Source: Bacillota bacterium (lineage in GTDB: Bacteria > Armatimonadota > HRBIN16). From it: a DNA stretch of 64,000 nucleotides. The notes under the pieces are model-generated. The model searched no databases and had not been told where the DNA came from. It was given only the letters and a program-made list of their open reading frames with translations. The translations under genes and the position numbers were made by a program. Below are positions 31,960 to 40,677 of this stretch, in pieces. Within the stretch, counting starts at the first letter, position 1. Each line of letters begins with the position of its first letter. The stretch spans positions 62,001 through 126,000 of the forward strand of contig JAIMBJ010000004.1 in assembly GCA_023511455.1 (NCBI GenBank). Direction: 5' to 3'.

Positions 31960-32100
31960 GACGTTGTTCCTCCTTAGTGTGACGTCGTGTTTTGCGGGTA
32001 TTATGCACCGCAAGTGCGCACTGATGCACGATGGTTAAGCGATAAACTGTTTGAAAATTTCAAGGTTTTTTACGAGGGTTGCTGCATTGCGATGCACCTG

Positions 32101-33315
32101 TTACACCATCTCCAGCGGCACCGCCGTCACCCCCGGCGCAAGCGGAAGCACATGGGTGCCCAGATGCACCAGCCAGCCTCTGTCCGCACGGTGCGGGTAA
32201 TCGCGCAGGAAAGCCTGTAACCCCGATGCCATCCCCGGGCGAGGGGTAGCAGTTGCCTTCACCTCTATCGGAACGAGCTTGCCGTCCTGCTCTAACAGCA
32301 GGTCTACCTCTTGCCCAGAGGCGGTACGCCAGAACGTTACACGGGGCTCTTCCCCGCGGTGCCAGAGCCGTTTCACTACCTCTGAAATCACCGCCGTCTC
32401 CACAATCGCCCCTGCTATGGGACTGGCGATGGCGTGCTCCACCGAGCGCAATCCCACCAGATAGCACAACAACCCTGTATCCACGAAATACACTTTGGGC
32501 GTTTTAACCAGTCGCTTGCCAACGTTTTCGTGGTAGGGGCGCAGCACAATTACCTGATGGGTTGCCTCCAGTACCGACAACCACGCCTTCGCGGTGTTGA
32601 CCGATATTCCCAGGTCGCGCGAAATATCCGACAAGTTGAGCAGCTGCCCGCTGCGAGCCGCCAGCACACGCAGGAAGGTCTGGTAGGACAATAAATCGCC
32701 CACCTGGCGCAAAGCGCGCACATCACGCTCCAGGTAGGTCTGTACGTAGCTGGCATACCACAGGGTGAGATCGCGTTGCTCATCCAGAGCGATTTCAGGG
32801 TAGCTTCCGCGCAGGAACCACTGCCACCACTGTGCGATGGAAAATGCAGCTGGCTCCGCAGACGGCTCCCTTTCCCAGATGAAATCAGTTTGCGGTTCCC
32901 CCTTTCTCTCGGCGAAGGAGAAAGGCATCAGTTGCAGTATGGCACACCGCCCCGCCAGCGTTTCAGAGACACGCTGCATCATGAGCAGGTTTTGCGAGCC
33001 GCTTAGGATGTATTGTCCCTTCCGCTCGCGATGCGAGTCAATATCCTCCTTGATATACGGCAAGAGCTCAGGAGCGTTCTGCACCTCATCCAGAATGAGC
33101 GGAGGCGCATACAACTGCAGAAAACCGCGCGGGTCGGATCGAACAGCAGCTAGGACATCCGGGGTTTCGAGGGAAACGTACCGGTAGCGGTCGCCGAACA
33201 GGTGCTTGAGCAGGGTTGTTTTGCCAGTTTGCCGTGCCCCTGTGAGTACGACCGCCGGAAACTCACGCGCCGCCCGTTGCAAAACTGGTTCGAGACCTCT
33301 CGGCAGATACTCCAT
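32101..33315 (-). CDS. AAA ATPase with DUF4143 domain
   Basis: 404 residues. An N-terminal AAA_14-type ATPase has Walker A GARQTGKTTLL (about residue 24) and Walker B LILDEVQNAPEL, plus sensor-like ILSGSQNLLMM. A C-terminal DUF4143 domain contains YVQTYLERDVRAL, a winged-helix-like ISRDLGISVNTAKAWLSVL and the nuclease-like end TASGQEVDLLLEQDGKLVPIEVK. Family members are widespread in prokaryotes and their cellular role is not established. ATG 33315 was chosen from the family start MEYLPRGLEPVL; the upstream frame is not similar. A palindrome and a sigma-70-type promoter stand directly before it. It ends 142 bases before the rhs start. Confidence 0.9.
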   Translation of the reverse strand: MEYLPRGLEPVLQRAAREFPAVVLTGARQTGKTTLLKHLFGDRYRYVSLETPDVLAAVRSDPRGFLQLYAPPLILDEVQNAPELLPYIKEDIDSHRERKGQYILSGSQNLLMMQRVSETLAGRCAILQLMPFSFAERKGEPQTDFIWEREPSAEPAAFSIAQWWQWFLRGSYPEIALDEQRDLTLWYASYVQTYLERDVRALRQVGDLLSYQTFLRVLAARSGQLLNLSDISRDLGISVNTAKAWLSVLEATHQVIVLRPYHENVGKRLVKTPKVYFVDTGLLCYLVGLRSVEHAIASPIAGAIVETAVISEVVKRLWHRGEEPRVTFWRTASGQEVDLLLEQDGKLVPIEVKATATPRPGMASGLQAFLRDYPHRADRGWLVHLGTHVLPLAPGVTAVPLEMV

Positions 33316-33332
33316 ACACACGCCTCGATGCG

Positions 33333-33371
33333 ATTTTGCATTATGATTGCAAAATTGCACGAATTTGTCAA
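33333..33371 (-). promoter_or_regulatory. Promoter with overlapping operator-like palindrome
   Basis: On the minus strand TTGACA (33371-33366), 17 bases, then AATCAT (33348-33343, four of six). ATTTTGCA (33333-33340) and TGCAAAAT (33348-33355) form a perfect 8-bp inverted repeat with a seven-base spacer that covers the -10 element and the expected start. This geometry suits repression of the DUF4143 ATPase gene. The rest of the 33356-33467 gap shows no feature. Confidence 0.55.
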
Positions 33372-33467
33372 GAGCCGCGGGAGGGCACGACTCGCGCGGC
33401 GCCAACCCCCTACCCGCGCACAGGTCGCTCCGCACAGTGCTGCGTCAAAGAGAGGGTTGCGACCGTG

Positions 33468-34805
33468 TCACAAATATCCCCCCGCGTAGCCTACGTTGAA
33501 CTGCAGGATGGTTTCCTGCGCGTCGTCCAGACGGACGTTTGCCTCCACGTTGCGGTGCATCAGGTTCTCGGTAATCACTGTGCGATCGGCGTTGACCAGC
33601 TCGATACCGACGCGGTTCTCCTGAAACTCATTTTTGCGGATGGTGTGGTCGTGCGGGCGCGGTGCGGTTGGTTCCCCTTCTTTGACCTCCAGCGGACGGA
33701 TGCCGTGGTCCTGGTTCGCCGCGATACGCACTCCCTTGCCACAGCGCGTGAAGATGTTCTCCTCGATGAGCCACTCGCAGCTGGTATCGTTCTGCGGGGC
33801 GGAGCGGGCAAACTCGGGCACATACTTGCTCCAGAGCAGGATACCATGTCCGCACGCCTGAAACGTGTTGCGCCGCACGGTAAACCCCACGCCGTTTTCC
33901 ACCGCGATGCCCGCCTGCCGGTTGTGCAACATGCGGTTGTCCTCTATCACGAACTCGCGCGAAAAGCCCAGCCAGAAGCCATAGTTGCAGTAGTTGGCGA
34001 AGTTGTTGCGGTACACGTTGCCGCGGCTGAAGGTGGCTTCAAAGGCGATGTTGGGGCTATAAGAGCCGTCGTTTTCCTCAAACAGGTTGTCATCGCAGCC
34101 AACCAGTTCCATTTGTGGGGTCATGCCCGCAAGGAAAAAGCCGTCGCCCCCCAGACGGGCATAGTTACGCCGGAAGATGTTTCGGCAGGATTTGTAGACT
34201 ATCAGGAAGCCCGTGGCATCCGCGCCCATGTGTCCGTAGCGCTCCCCGCGCGGCTCATAGCGGCAGCAGAAGTCTGCATAGTTGTGCTCATACAGGCTGT
34301 CACTGGTGTCATACAGGTGGAACCCGAAGCCGCTGCAGTAGTTGGCGACGTTGCCTCGCACGGTCAGATGGCGACAATGGTAAGCCAGCAAGCCGGTCAT
34401 CTGGTGCTGCAGGTCGTTGTCGGCAATCAGGCTCTCCTCCACCCGGCACAGCAGGATACCCCCGCCATAAGCTTTTTCCACAGGCAGCCAGATGTCGAGA
34501 AAGATGGTATTGGGTTCCACTTCTGCAGTGGAAGTGACCTGACAGGCGGTGATAGTCAGCGACTTGCAGTCGGTAGCGCGGATGCCGTGATAGTACTCGC
34601 GCAGGTGCAGCCGTTTGATGGTCACGCCCTGCCGTCCTTCCACACGCACGCCTACCCCAGTGCGGTTGTTGCCGACCAGAATCGCTCCGTTGCCGTCCAG
34701 CGTCACACCATCGGCAGCAAGGGTGATGCCGTTCGGCAGGTAGTACACACCCGGCTCGAGCACGGTATCCTGAGTAATGACCATCCCATCGGTGGGAACA
34801 ACCAT
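33468..34805 (-). CDS. Right-handed parallel beta-helix repeat protein
   Basis: 445 residues from ATG 34805 behind GAGGAGGAG. It begins MVVPTDGMVITQDTVLEPGV and then shows about ten to twelve coils of NosD/pectate-lyase-like repeats, for example GVTIKRLHLREYYHGIRATD, SLIADNDLQHQMTGLLAYHC and FVIEDNRMLHNRQAGIAVEN, with regular Asn ladders. There is no signal peptide, so it is probably cytoplasmic, or secreted by an unknown route. The fold is clear; a substrate (often polysaccharide) cannot be named. It follows the TauE-like gene by 11 bases. Confidence 0.8.
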   Translation of the reverse strand: MVVPTDGMVITQDTVLEPGVYYLPNGITLAADGVTLDGNGAILVGNNRTGVGVRVEGRQGVTIKRLHLREYYHGIRATDCKSLTITACQVTSTAEVEPNTIFLDIWLPVEKAYGGGILLCRVEESLIADNDLQHQMTGLLAYHCRHLTVRGNVANYCSGFGFHLYDTSDSLYEHNYADFCCRYEPRGERYGHMGADATGFLIVYKSCRNIFRRNYARLGGDGFFLAGMTPQMELVGCDDNLFEENDGSYSPNIAFEATFSRGNVYRNNFANYCNYGFWLGFSREFVIEDNRMLHNRQAGIAVENGVGFTVRRNTFQACGHGILLWSKYVPEFARSAPQNDTSCEWLIEENIFTRCGKGVRIAANQDHGIRPLEVKEGEPTAPRPHDHTIRKNEFQENRVGIELVNADRTVITENLMHRNVEANVRLDDAQETILQFNVGYAGGYL

Positions 34806-34816
34806 GTTTCTCCTCC

Positions 34817-35590
34817 TCAGCCAATAATTAACTTGACGGCAGCGATTGCCGCCAGTATCAGAACCACTTCGTCGAACAGTTTCTGTGGGATGCGCGGCAG
34901 CAACCACCTGCCCACATATACCCCCGCCACAATCACCGGTATCGCCGTCACGTTGAACAGCAGGCTTCGCACAGTGATGATGGGCTTTTCAGGGTTTATC
35001 AGGCTCAGTACGATGAATACCGGCAGTTTGGAGAGGTTCACTGCAAAGTAATACCATGCCGAAGTGCCCATGAACTGCTCTTTGGGCAGCCGCAGGCTCG
35101 TCAGGTAGATACCCATGATGGGACCTGCGGCATTAGAGACAGTGGTCGCAAATCCCGCGGCGGTACCGGTGGAGGCGATACCCACAGGGGAGTGGGGTGA
35201 CAGACGCTCTCCCCACCGCTGGCGCAGCAGGTGTATCGCCAGCATCACCAGCACCAGCGTACCGATGATTGGCTCCAGCAGGTCGCGGCTGGTGGGCATT
35301 TCCCCCAAACGCCATAGCACATACGCCCCCAGCGCCATGCCCACCAGCACCCATGGGATAAGCTCGACGAGACGTTTCCATTGCGTATGTTGACGGTACC
35401 ACCGTACCGCAAAGATGTCACCCACGATGAGCATGGGAAGCATAGTGCCAACGGAAGCTCTACCTCCAAAGGCGGCAGCTAGCAACGGAACCACCAGAAT
35501 ACCGATACCCGGCACACCCGTTTTGGAGACACCGATAAGGAAAGCAGCCGCAGATGCCAGTGCTATTTGCCACGTCTCGTACGGTAACAC
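34817..35590 (-). CDS. TauE/SafE-family membrane transporter
   Basis: 257 residues, about eight membrane helices. It starts MLPYETWQIALASAAAFLIG, has the family's repeated half (GIASTGTAAGFATTVSNAAG, PIMGIYLTSLRLPKEQFMGT) and ends LILAAIAAVKLIIG. TauE/SafE proteins export sulfite, sulfoacetate or related anions; the substrate here is unknown. GTG 35590 begins one base after the stop of the upstream coiled-coil gene, indicating an operon. Confidence 0.88.
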   Translation of the reverse strand: MLPYETWQIALASAAAFLIGVSKTGVPGIGILVVPLLAAAFGGRASVGTMLPMLIVGDIFAVRWYRQHTQWKRLVELIPWVLVGMALGAYVLWRLGEMPTSRDLLEPIIGTLVLVMLAIHLLRQRWGERLSPHSPVGIASTGTAAGFATTVSNAAGPIMGIYLTSLRLPKEQFMGTSAWYYFAVNLSKLPVFIVLSLINPEKPIITVRSLLFNVTAIPVIVAGVYVGRWLLPRIPQKLFDEVVLILAAIAAVKLIIG

Positions 35591-35591
35591 C

Positions 35592-36533
35592 TCAGCGCGT
35601 CGCCCTACCGGAGACCAATAGAGTGCCTTCCACCTGTTCTCCGCGATGGTTCACCAGACCGATGCCCACGGCACGGACTACCTCGACAGTCGGTTCGTCG
35701 AAACGCATGGCGAACACATAAGGAAGGTAAGGCGGAGTATAACCTGACTCTTGCAGCCTGCGCTGATAGTTCCTGGACTGCACCCGCTGCGCCCAGCGAT
35801 AGACATCTTTTGTGCCGAGGCGGTGCTTCACCTCCACGACTACCGTTACGTCCTGACCGTTTGGATCGGTCGCCCGCAAGATGACATCAACCTCGCCGTT
35901 GATGAGAGCGGATTGCACCGACTTGTGGATGACATAGCCGCGCTTTTTTAACACCCACCCCACCATGTCTTCCGCCTCATCCTCAACGGTCATACCTATC
36001 GTGTTGGACAGGTTGCGCACTTCTTTCTGCAGACGTTCGAAAGCCACTTCCAGACGTTGCTGCCCTCGCTCCAGTCGGTCTAGGCGAGCATCTGTCTGTT
36101 GCCTGTATCGTGCGAACTCCTCCTCCGTGCGACGCTGCGCCTCCGCGAGTTCCTGGATCGCTTGCTCCAGACGGTTGAAACGCTCTTCTGCGTAGGCGCG
36201 GTACCGTGCGAACTCCTCCTCCGTGCGACGCTGCGCCTCGGCTAAAGCACGAACCTCTGCTGCCAGTTCCGCGAAACGACGGTCTGTCTCCTCGCGGTAA
36301 GAGGCAAACTGCTCCTCGAGGCGACGGTGTGCCTGTGCCAGGGCGCGTACTTCTGCGGAAAGGGCAGCAATTTCGGCTTCGGTGCGTTTCTGCGCTTCGA
36401 TAAGCTCACGAACCTGCTGGGGTAACGACAGGAATTCGTCACCCAGCAGTGCGCCAAGCAGCTCCGCCCGCCACTCCGGTCGCTGGCGCAGTATCTCCAG
36501 TAAATCGCGGAAATCCTCAACCGTGAATGCCAT
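35592..36533 (-). CDS. Coiled-coil protein with PD-(D/E)XK nuclease-like domain
   Basis: 313 residues from ATG 36533 (GAGGTGAAAG upstream). Residues ~40-170 are a long coiled coil with near-repeats (ALAEAQRRTEEEFARYR occurs twice in close variants). The C-terminal ~120 residues show LINGEVDVILRA followed by VVVEVKHRL, the ExD...ExK pattern of PD-(D/E)XK folds, and end GIGLVNHRGEQVEGTLL. It resembles DUF3782-type proteins that occur in high copy in cyanobacteria and thermophiles; their role is unknown. Repeat-rich DNA at 36090-36240 encodes the coil. First gene of a trio with the TauE-like and beta-helix genes. Confidence 0.8.
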   Translation of the reverse strand: MAFTVEDFRDLLEILRQRPEWRAELLGALLGDEFLSLPQQVRELIEAQKRTEAEIAALSAEVRALAQAHRRLEEQFASYREETDRRFAELAAEVRALAEAQRRTEEEFARYRAYAEERFNRLEQAIQELAEAQRRTEEEFARYRQQTDARLDRLERGQQRLEVAFERLQKEVRNLSNTIGMTVEDEAEDMVGWVLKKRGYVIHKSVQSALINGEVDVILRATDPNGQDVTVVVEVKHRLGTKDVYRWAQRVQSRNYQRRLQESGYTPPYLPYVFAMRFDEPTVEVVRAVGIGLVNHRGEQVEGTLLVSGRATR

Positions 36534-36561
36534 CCACTTTCACCTCATCCATTATACCGTA

Positions 36562-37602
36562 TTACTCAGAATGCATCTGCACGAACGCTTTCACCACGCC
36601 GTCCTGATAATGAAACGCGGTCTCGAACGCCTGCTGACACTGTTCCTTCGGGAAAGTGTGCGTCGCCAAACGGGCAAGGGGAACCCTGCCCTGTAGCACC
36701 AGCCGCATCGCCCGCTGCAGGGTCAACCGCGAACGGCGCACCATCAGGATGCTCAAGCCCTTGCGACGCGCGGCGGAGCCTTCCAGCCGAACATGTCCTG
36801 TCGGATTGGTTCCTATCATCATACATTTCGCGCCGGGGGCGGCTATCTGCGCTGTTTGCCACTGCGTATCATCTACTCCCGCACACTCGAAGACGTAGTC
36901 AAAGCCTCTGCCGCCGGTGAAACGTCGCGCCTCCGCCACCACGTCTGCCTGTGCGGCGTGGACCGCTTCGTCTGCTCCCAGCTCGTGCGCCAGTTTTAGC
37001 CGGTAACCGAGCACGTCTGTGCAGAATATCGGATGGATGCCCATCTGCTTCAACACCATGAGCACACACAACCCCAGCGTGCCGCAACCCAGTATCGCTG
37101 CCGACCTCCCTGTGCGCAGCTTGCCCAGGTCCACCGCATGGAGTGCAATCGCCAGCGGTTCCAGCAGTACTCCCTCTGCATCGCTGAGGCTGTCGGGCAG
37201 CGGCTCCAGCAGGTGCGCGGGATGGGCGATGAACTCCTGCATCGCCCCTGCCTCAGGAGGCAAACCGAGAAAGAAGTGGTTCGGACACAGGTTCAGGTCA
37301 CCGCGCAGGCAGAACTCGCAGCGCAGACAGGGTATCGCCGGCTCTATCGCCACCCGTCTGCCCACAAGGTGCGCATATTCGGGGGAGGTAACCTCCTCTA
37401 CCACGCCCATCGCCTCGTGTCCCAGCACGAAAGGCAGTGATGCCCGCGCTTCGCCAATCGCCCCGTCGCGGAACAGGTGCAGGTCGGAACCGCAGATGCC
37501 CACCTGCAGCACTCTTACCAGCGCGTCGCCTGCCTGCAACGACGGCTCGGATGCGGAGAGGCACTCCACCCTCCTGATACTGGTTAAACACACCGCTTGC
37601 AT
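36562..37602 (-). CDS. Zinc-dependent medium-chain alcohol/polyol dehydrogenase
   Basis: 346 residues. Catalytic zinc ligands include C37 in GICGSDLH and the GHEAMG histidine-glutamate pair. The structural zinc loop is CLRCEFCLRGDLNLC. The NAD-binding Rossmann motif is GCGTLGLCVLMVLKQMG, followed by a D-terminated strand (FCTDVLGYR), favouring NAD(H). Relatives are sorbitol, threonine and galactitol dehydrogenases; the substrate cannot be fixed. It starts 12 bases after the M20 peptidase gene. Confidence 0.9.
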   Translation of the reverse strand: MQAVCLTSIRRVECLSASEPSLQAGDALVRVLQVGICGSDLHLFRDGAIGEARASLPFVLGHEAMGVVEEVTSPEYAHLVGRRVAIEPAIPCLRCEFCLRGDLNLCPNHFFLGLPPEAGAMQEFIAHPAHLLEPLPDSLSDAEGVLLEPLAIALHAVDLGKLRTGRSAAILGCGTLGLCVLMVLKQMGIHPIFCTDVLGYRLKLAHELGADEAVHAAQADVVAEARRFTGGRGFDYVFECAGVDDTQWQTAQIAAPGAKCMMIGTNPTGHVRLEGSAARRKGLSILMVRRSRLTLQRAMRLVLQGRVPLARLATHTFPKEQCQQAFETAFHYQDGVVKAFVQMHSE

Positions 37603-37614
37603 GGTTTGCCCTTT

Positions 37615-38994
37615 CTACTGTGCCAGTTCGTAGAGGATACGTGCGTAGATGAGCGTGATTTTCTGCAGCGTGCTCACCGCGATGCGCTCGTCGGGTTCAT
37701 GCGCCGCGCCGTCGCCCTCAAATCCCGTGCCGATGGCCACGATGTTCTGTGTGGCACGGGCGTAGGTACCGCCGCCCATCGTTTGGGGAGGCTTATCGTC
37801 GCCAGTCTCCTCGCGGTACACGCGCAGGATGGTCTGCAGAAAGGGAGTCTCCAGCGGTATGTACAGCGGCGCAATCCCAAAATGGTTCGTCAGGGCGAAC
37901 CCCTGCGGCTCTATGACGGCTTTCAGCCTCTCCAGCAGCGCGTCCAGCGTCCATGTGACCGGGTAGCGCACGTTGATGGTGCACTGCACCCGCGCGCCGT
38001 TATAATCGAAGACGCCGAGATTGGCGGTCAGCGCACCGGAGGCCTCGTCGCTGTGCGCGATGCCGATAGCGGCGCCGTCGGTGCTCTGTGCCCACTCGCG
38101 CAGGGTGCTCAGCCAGTGGCGGTTTTCAGGCAACCCCAGCAGCTCCAGCGCGCTGAGCAGTTTCGTCACGGCGTTCACGCCCTCATTGGGAGAGCTGCCG
38201 TGCGCCGATTTGCCCCGCGCCACCACCAGCACCCCCCTGTCCTCCGAGGTGGTTACGATGTCCTCGATGCCTGCCAGCGCGCACTGGATGGCGTCGATCT
38301 GTTCGCCTTTCGCTTCCAGAAAGGCTTCCGCCCGGTCAGGGACCATATTTGGACGCTCACCGCCGCGCGCCCAGACGATGCGTGGCAGCTGTTCTGCGGG
38401 AGACGCGCTCTTTTCTATCTGCAGATTCACAATACCCTTTTCGGCGTAGATGAGCGGCCAGCCGCCATCCGGCGTAAAGCCGCAGCACGGTCGCTCCGGT
38501 TCATGCTGGAAATAGTATCTCATGCACTCCCAGCCGCTTTCCTCATCTCCGCCCACAATCAGGCGGATGCGTCGGCGCACCGGCAAGCCCAGTTCCCGGA
38601 TGGCTCGCGCCGCGTAAAGCACCGCGATGGTGGGACCCTTGTCGTCCTGCGCTCCGCGTGCATAGATATATCCGTCGCGCAGCACCCCCTCAAAGGGTGG
38701 AACGCTCCAGCCGTTGCCCGGCGGCACCACATCCACATGGCTGAGTGTGCCGACAATCTCGTCCCCTTCGCCGATTTCCAGATGCAGTGCGTATCCATTG
38801 TAGTCCTTTACTCGAAAGCCGTAACGCCCGCCCAGCTCCAGCAGGGTATCGAATGCCGCACGAACGCCCAGCCCAAAAGGCGCCATCGGCAGCGGCTCGC
38901 TTTTGACGCTTTCGCACTGCAACAGCGCGCGCAAATCGACGACCATCTCGTCGGTGTGTTCTTCTATCCAGCGTTGTAAAGCCTCACGTGCCAT
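37615..38994 (-). CDS. M20-family dipeptidase (PepV-like)
   Basis: 459 residues. Two-zinc M20 peptidase: GTLSHVDVVPPG (first ligand His and general Asp), YARGAQDDKGPTIAVLYAAR (bridging Asp), GGDEESGW (catalytic Glu and ligand), a lid domain with SAHGSSPNEGVNAV, and GGGTYARATQNIVAIG plus a C-terminal EPDERIAV histidine region. PepV-type enzymes hydrolyse dipeptides, including beta-Ala-His. ATG 38994 was chosen because it stands nine bases after AGGAGGG; earlier ATGs at 39003 and 39021 are too close or upstream of the site. Operon with the downstream dehydrogenase. Confidence 0.9.
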   Translation of the reverse strand: MAREALQRWIEEHTDEMVVDLRALLQCESVKSEPLPMAPFGLGVRAAFDTLLELGGRYGFRVKDYNGYALHLEIGEGDEIVGTLSHVDVVPPGNGWSVPPFEGVLRDGYIYARGAQDDKGPTIAVLYAARAIRELGLPVRRRIRLIVGGDEESGWECMRYYFQHEPERPCCGFTPDGGWPLIYAEKGIVNLQIEKSASPAEQLPRIVWARGGERPNMVPDRAEAFLEAKGEQIDAIQCALAGIEDIVTTSEDRGVLVVARGKSAHGSSPNEGVNAVTKLLSALELLGLPENRHWLSTLREWAQSTDGAAIGIAHSDEASGALTANLGVFDYNGARVQCTINVRYPVTWTLDALLERLKAVIEPQGFALTNHFGIAPLYIPLETPFLQTILRVYREETGDDKPPQTMGGGTYARATQNIVAIGTGFEGDGAAHEPDERIAVSTLQKITLIYARILYELAQ

Positions 38995-39057
38995 ACTGTG
39001 CATCCCTCCTGTGCTTGCCATTTGGGCAGAGGCACGGCGTTTCCCTGCCGCGTCCGT

Positions 39058-40095
39058 TCAGTTTCCGCGCAACAGCCTGCCTACCGCCTCTATACGCCGC
39101 GTGTCTGGTTTTCCGTTCGCGCCCAGTGTCGGGCACAACCAGCCTCCCTCATCGTGCTCGTTCCAAGCATAGGCGATAAGCGTATCCGCCTCGCAGCGGT
39201 CGCGATGAGCGCGCACGAAGTCCAGAGCCTCCTTCAAAGCGAGCGCGCATTGCTCGGGGGTGAACGTTTTGTAGTGCTCAGGACCCGGCTGGTACCAGGG
39301 AACCGGGGTATCCACGCGCGGTCGCGGGTCCCATCCCCAGGACACCAGCGGTATTGCCTGACCGACCTCTACCATCTGCTGCCACAGTTGGTGCATCTCT
39401 TTCAGAGCCAGTTCAAAGGGCGCGCCTTCCCGCGTGCCGCCGGGTAGCGCGTATGCAGAGATGGCATCCGCGCCTATCGCACGACGTATCCGCTCCGTCT
39501 CGTGGGGGGAAAAATACATCACCGCGATATAGGGATTGCCTGCTCCGGTGCGCACCGAGACGGAGCGGAGAGAATCTATGGTGCGCTGAAAGGCATCGAT
39601 GCTTCGCCACTGTTGTAACACCCACCGGCTCTCATGCGCCAGCAGATAGACGAGCGGACGGTTGTCCAGCACGCGCTGGTAATGCGGTCGGGCAAAATAA
39701 CCGACCAGCCGACGCACCATACGGTGATACTCATCCGGTCCGCCAAAACGCTCCCACTCCACGATGTTGCAAAAGCGCAACCCGTGTTTGGGAGTCATGT
39801 CCACGAAACGGCGCAGGGGAAGAGAAAGCGGATGGTCTTCCGGATATGTGACAAACGCCCAGTAGTCCAGTCCAGCCCTGCGCGCGTAGACAATCTCCTG
39901 TTCCAACACGCCTGGAAGGTCTCCACGGATGCGGATGGTACCATCCCTCCGCACCCGCGCAAACCACGGCAAACGAAAGCGGTACTGCGGAGGAGATAGG
40001 GTCTTTTCCACCGACTTACCGACCTCGCTGAGTTCACCATGCCAGGCGTCCCATCGGATGGCACCCACGAGTGCCCTGTGTTGCATGGCAGGCAT
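39058..40095 (-). CDS. GH99-like / WbsX-type glycoside hydrolase-like protein
   Basis: 345 residues, no signal peptide. Features typical of the GH99-like fold are GAIRWDAWHGELS at the start, GLDYWAFVTYPEDHP, RPLVYLLAHESRWV, PLVSWGWDPRPRVDTPVPWY and the C-terminal YAWNEHDEGGWLCPT, where the family has WNEWxEG. Relatives act on mannan-type polysaccharides or lie in surface-polysaccharide loci; the substrate here is unknown. ATG 40095 follows GGAGGTGAT by six bases. It begins 11 bases after the amidotransferase fragment. Confidence 0.75.
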   Translation of the reverse strand: MPAMQHRALVGAIRWDAWHGELSEVGKSVEKTLSPPQYRFRLPWFARVRRDGTIRIRGDLPGVLEQEIVYARRAGLDYWAFVTYPEDHPLSLPLRRFVDMTPKHGLRFCNIVEWERFGGPDEYHRMVRRLVGYFARPHYQRVLDNRPLVYLLAHESRWVLQQWRSIDAFQRTIDSLRSVSVRTGAGNPYIAVMYFSPHETERIRRAIGADAISAYALPGGTREGAPFELALKEMHQLWQQMVEVGQAIPLVSWGWDPRPRVDTPVPWYQPGPEHYKTFTPEQCALALKEALDFVRAHRDRCEADTLIAYAWNEHDEGGWLCPTLGANGKPDTRRIEAVGRLLRGN

Positions 40096-40106
40096 ACATC
40101 ACCTCC

Positions 40107-40352
40107 TCAACGGGCTGTCAGCACTTCTCGGAAGAAGTTTTCCAGGATACGCTTACCATCCGGAAATCTGTCGGTATACTGCTCCGGATGGAACTGCACG
40201 CTCACGATTGGGCGACGCCGATGCCGCATGGCCTGAATCCGGCATTCCGGCGTCGATGCCAGCAGTTTGAAACCCGGCGGCAGCTTTTTAATCTCACACT
40301 GCCACTCGCCCGGGTAGAAAAGCACACGTAGATTAGCATGGACTATCCCCTG
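40107..40352 (-). pseudogene. C-terminal remnant of a class I glutamine amidotransferase
   Basis: About 70-80 codons are open. LPPGFKLLASTPECRIQAMR and RPIVSVQFHPEQY carry the conserved 'GVQFHPE' histidine-glutamate pair of class I amidotransferases, followed by DGKRILENFFREVL. The catalytic cysteine domain is missing: a TGA closes the frame at about 40365 and no upstream frame shows the rest. A possible GTG start is at 40325. It is probably a truncated relic whose end is still read into the GH99-like gene. Confidence 0.7.
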
Positions 40353-40677
40353 TCCTGCACTTCACTCCGGTGGTTCGCCAAAATCGACTTGAATCCTTTC
40401 CGTACCTCACGAAGTCTACTGTCATCTTTATCACATAAAATGTTATTTTCAGGTAATCTTTTAAGCCTCTATCTTTTTTATACAAAAATTTCGTGAAATT
40501 TTACACGAAGCCTTAGCAAAACCTCTGTTTTGGCACGGATTATGCATATATAGTAAGTGGCATAGTTGTTTCCACCTGGAGAATATGCCGGGATGCAAGG
40601 GGGCAGGGACCTGTATACTGACCCCTGGTGCCGGGGTGAGTTGCAAGCGACGCCCCGAAAACAGGGAGGTAATTTCA
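40353..40677. other. A/T-rich divergent intergenic region before the subtilase gene
   Basis: No gene is seen. The stretch is much richer in A/T than its neighbours. It holds an 18-bp palindrome, AAAATTTC-GT-GAAATTTT (40485-40502), and the sigma-54-type promoter at 40530-40547. A variant of CACGAAG occurs twice (about 40409 and 40505). A minus-strand promoter for the GH99-like operon should also lie here but could not be placed. Confidence 0.6.
40530..40547 (+). promoter_or_regulatory. Sigma-54-type promoter of the subtilase gene
   Basis: TTGGCACG (40530-40537), four bases, then ATGCAT (40542-40547). The invariant GG (40532-40533) and GC (40544-40545) are separated by exactly ten bases, as required for the -24/-12 class, and the -24 element matches the consensus fully. 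Only the first T of TTGC differs. A TATAGT at 40549 could serve sigma-70, but no -35 element fits it. Confidence 0.6.

Noticed and set aside
31960-32029. An rhs start upstream of 31959, which would avoid the first frame break
   Set aside because: That extension has no ribosome-binding site and no signal peptide, whereas ATG 31959 has AAGGAGGA and a clean signal-like sequence in the other frame.
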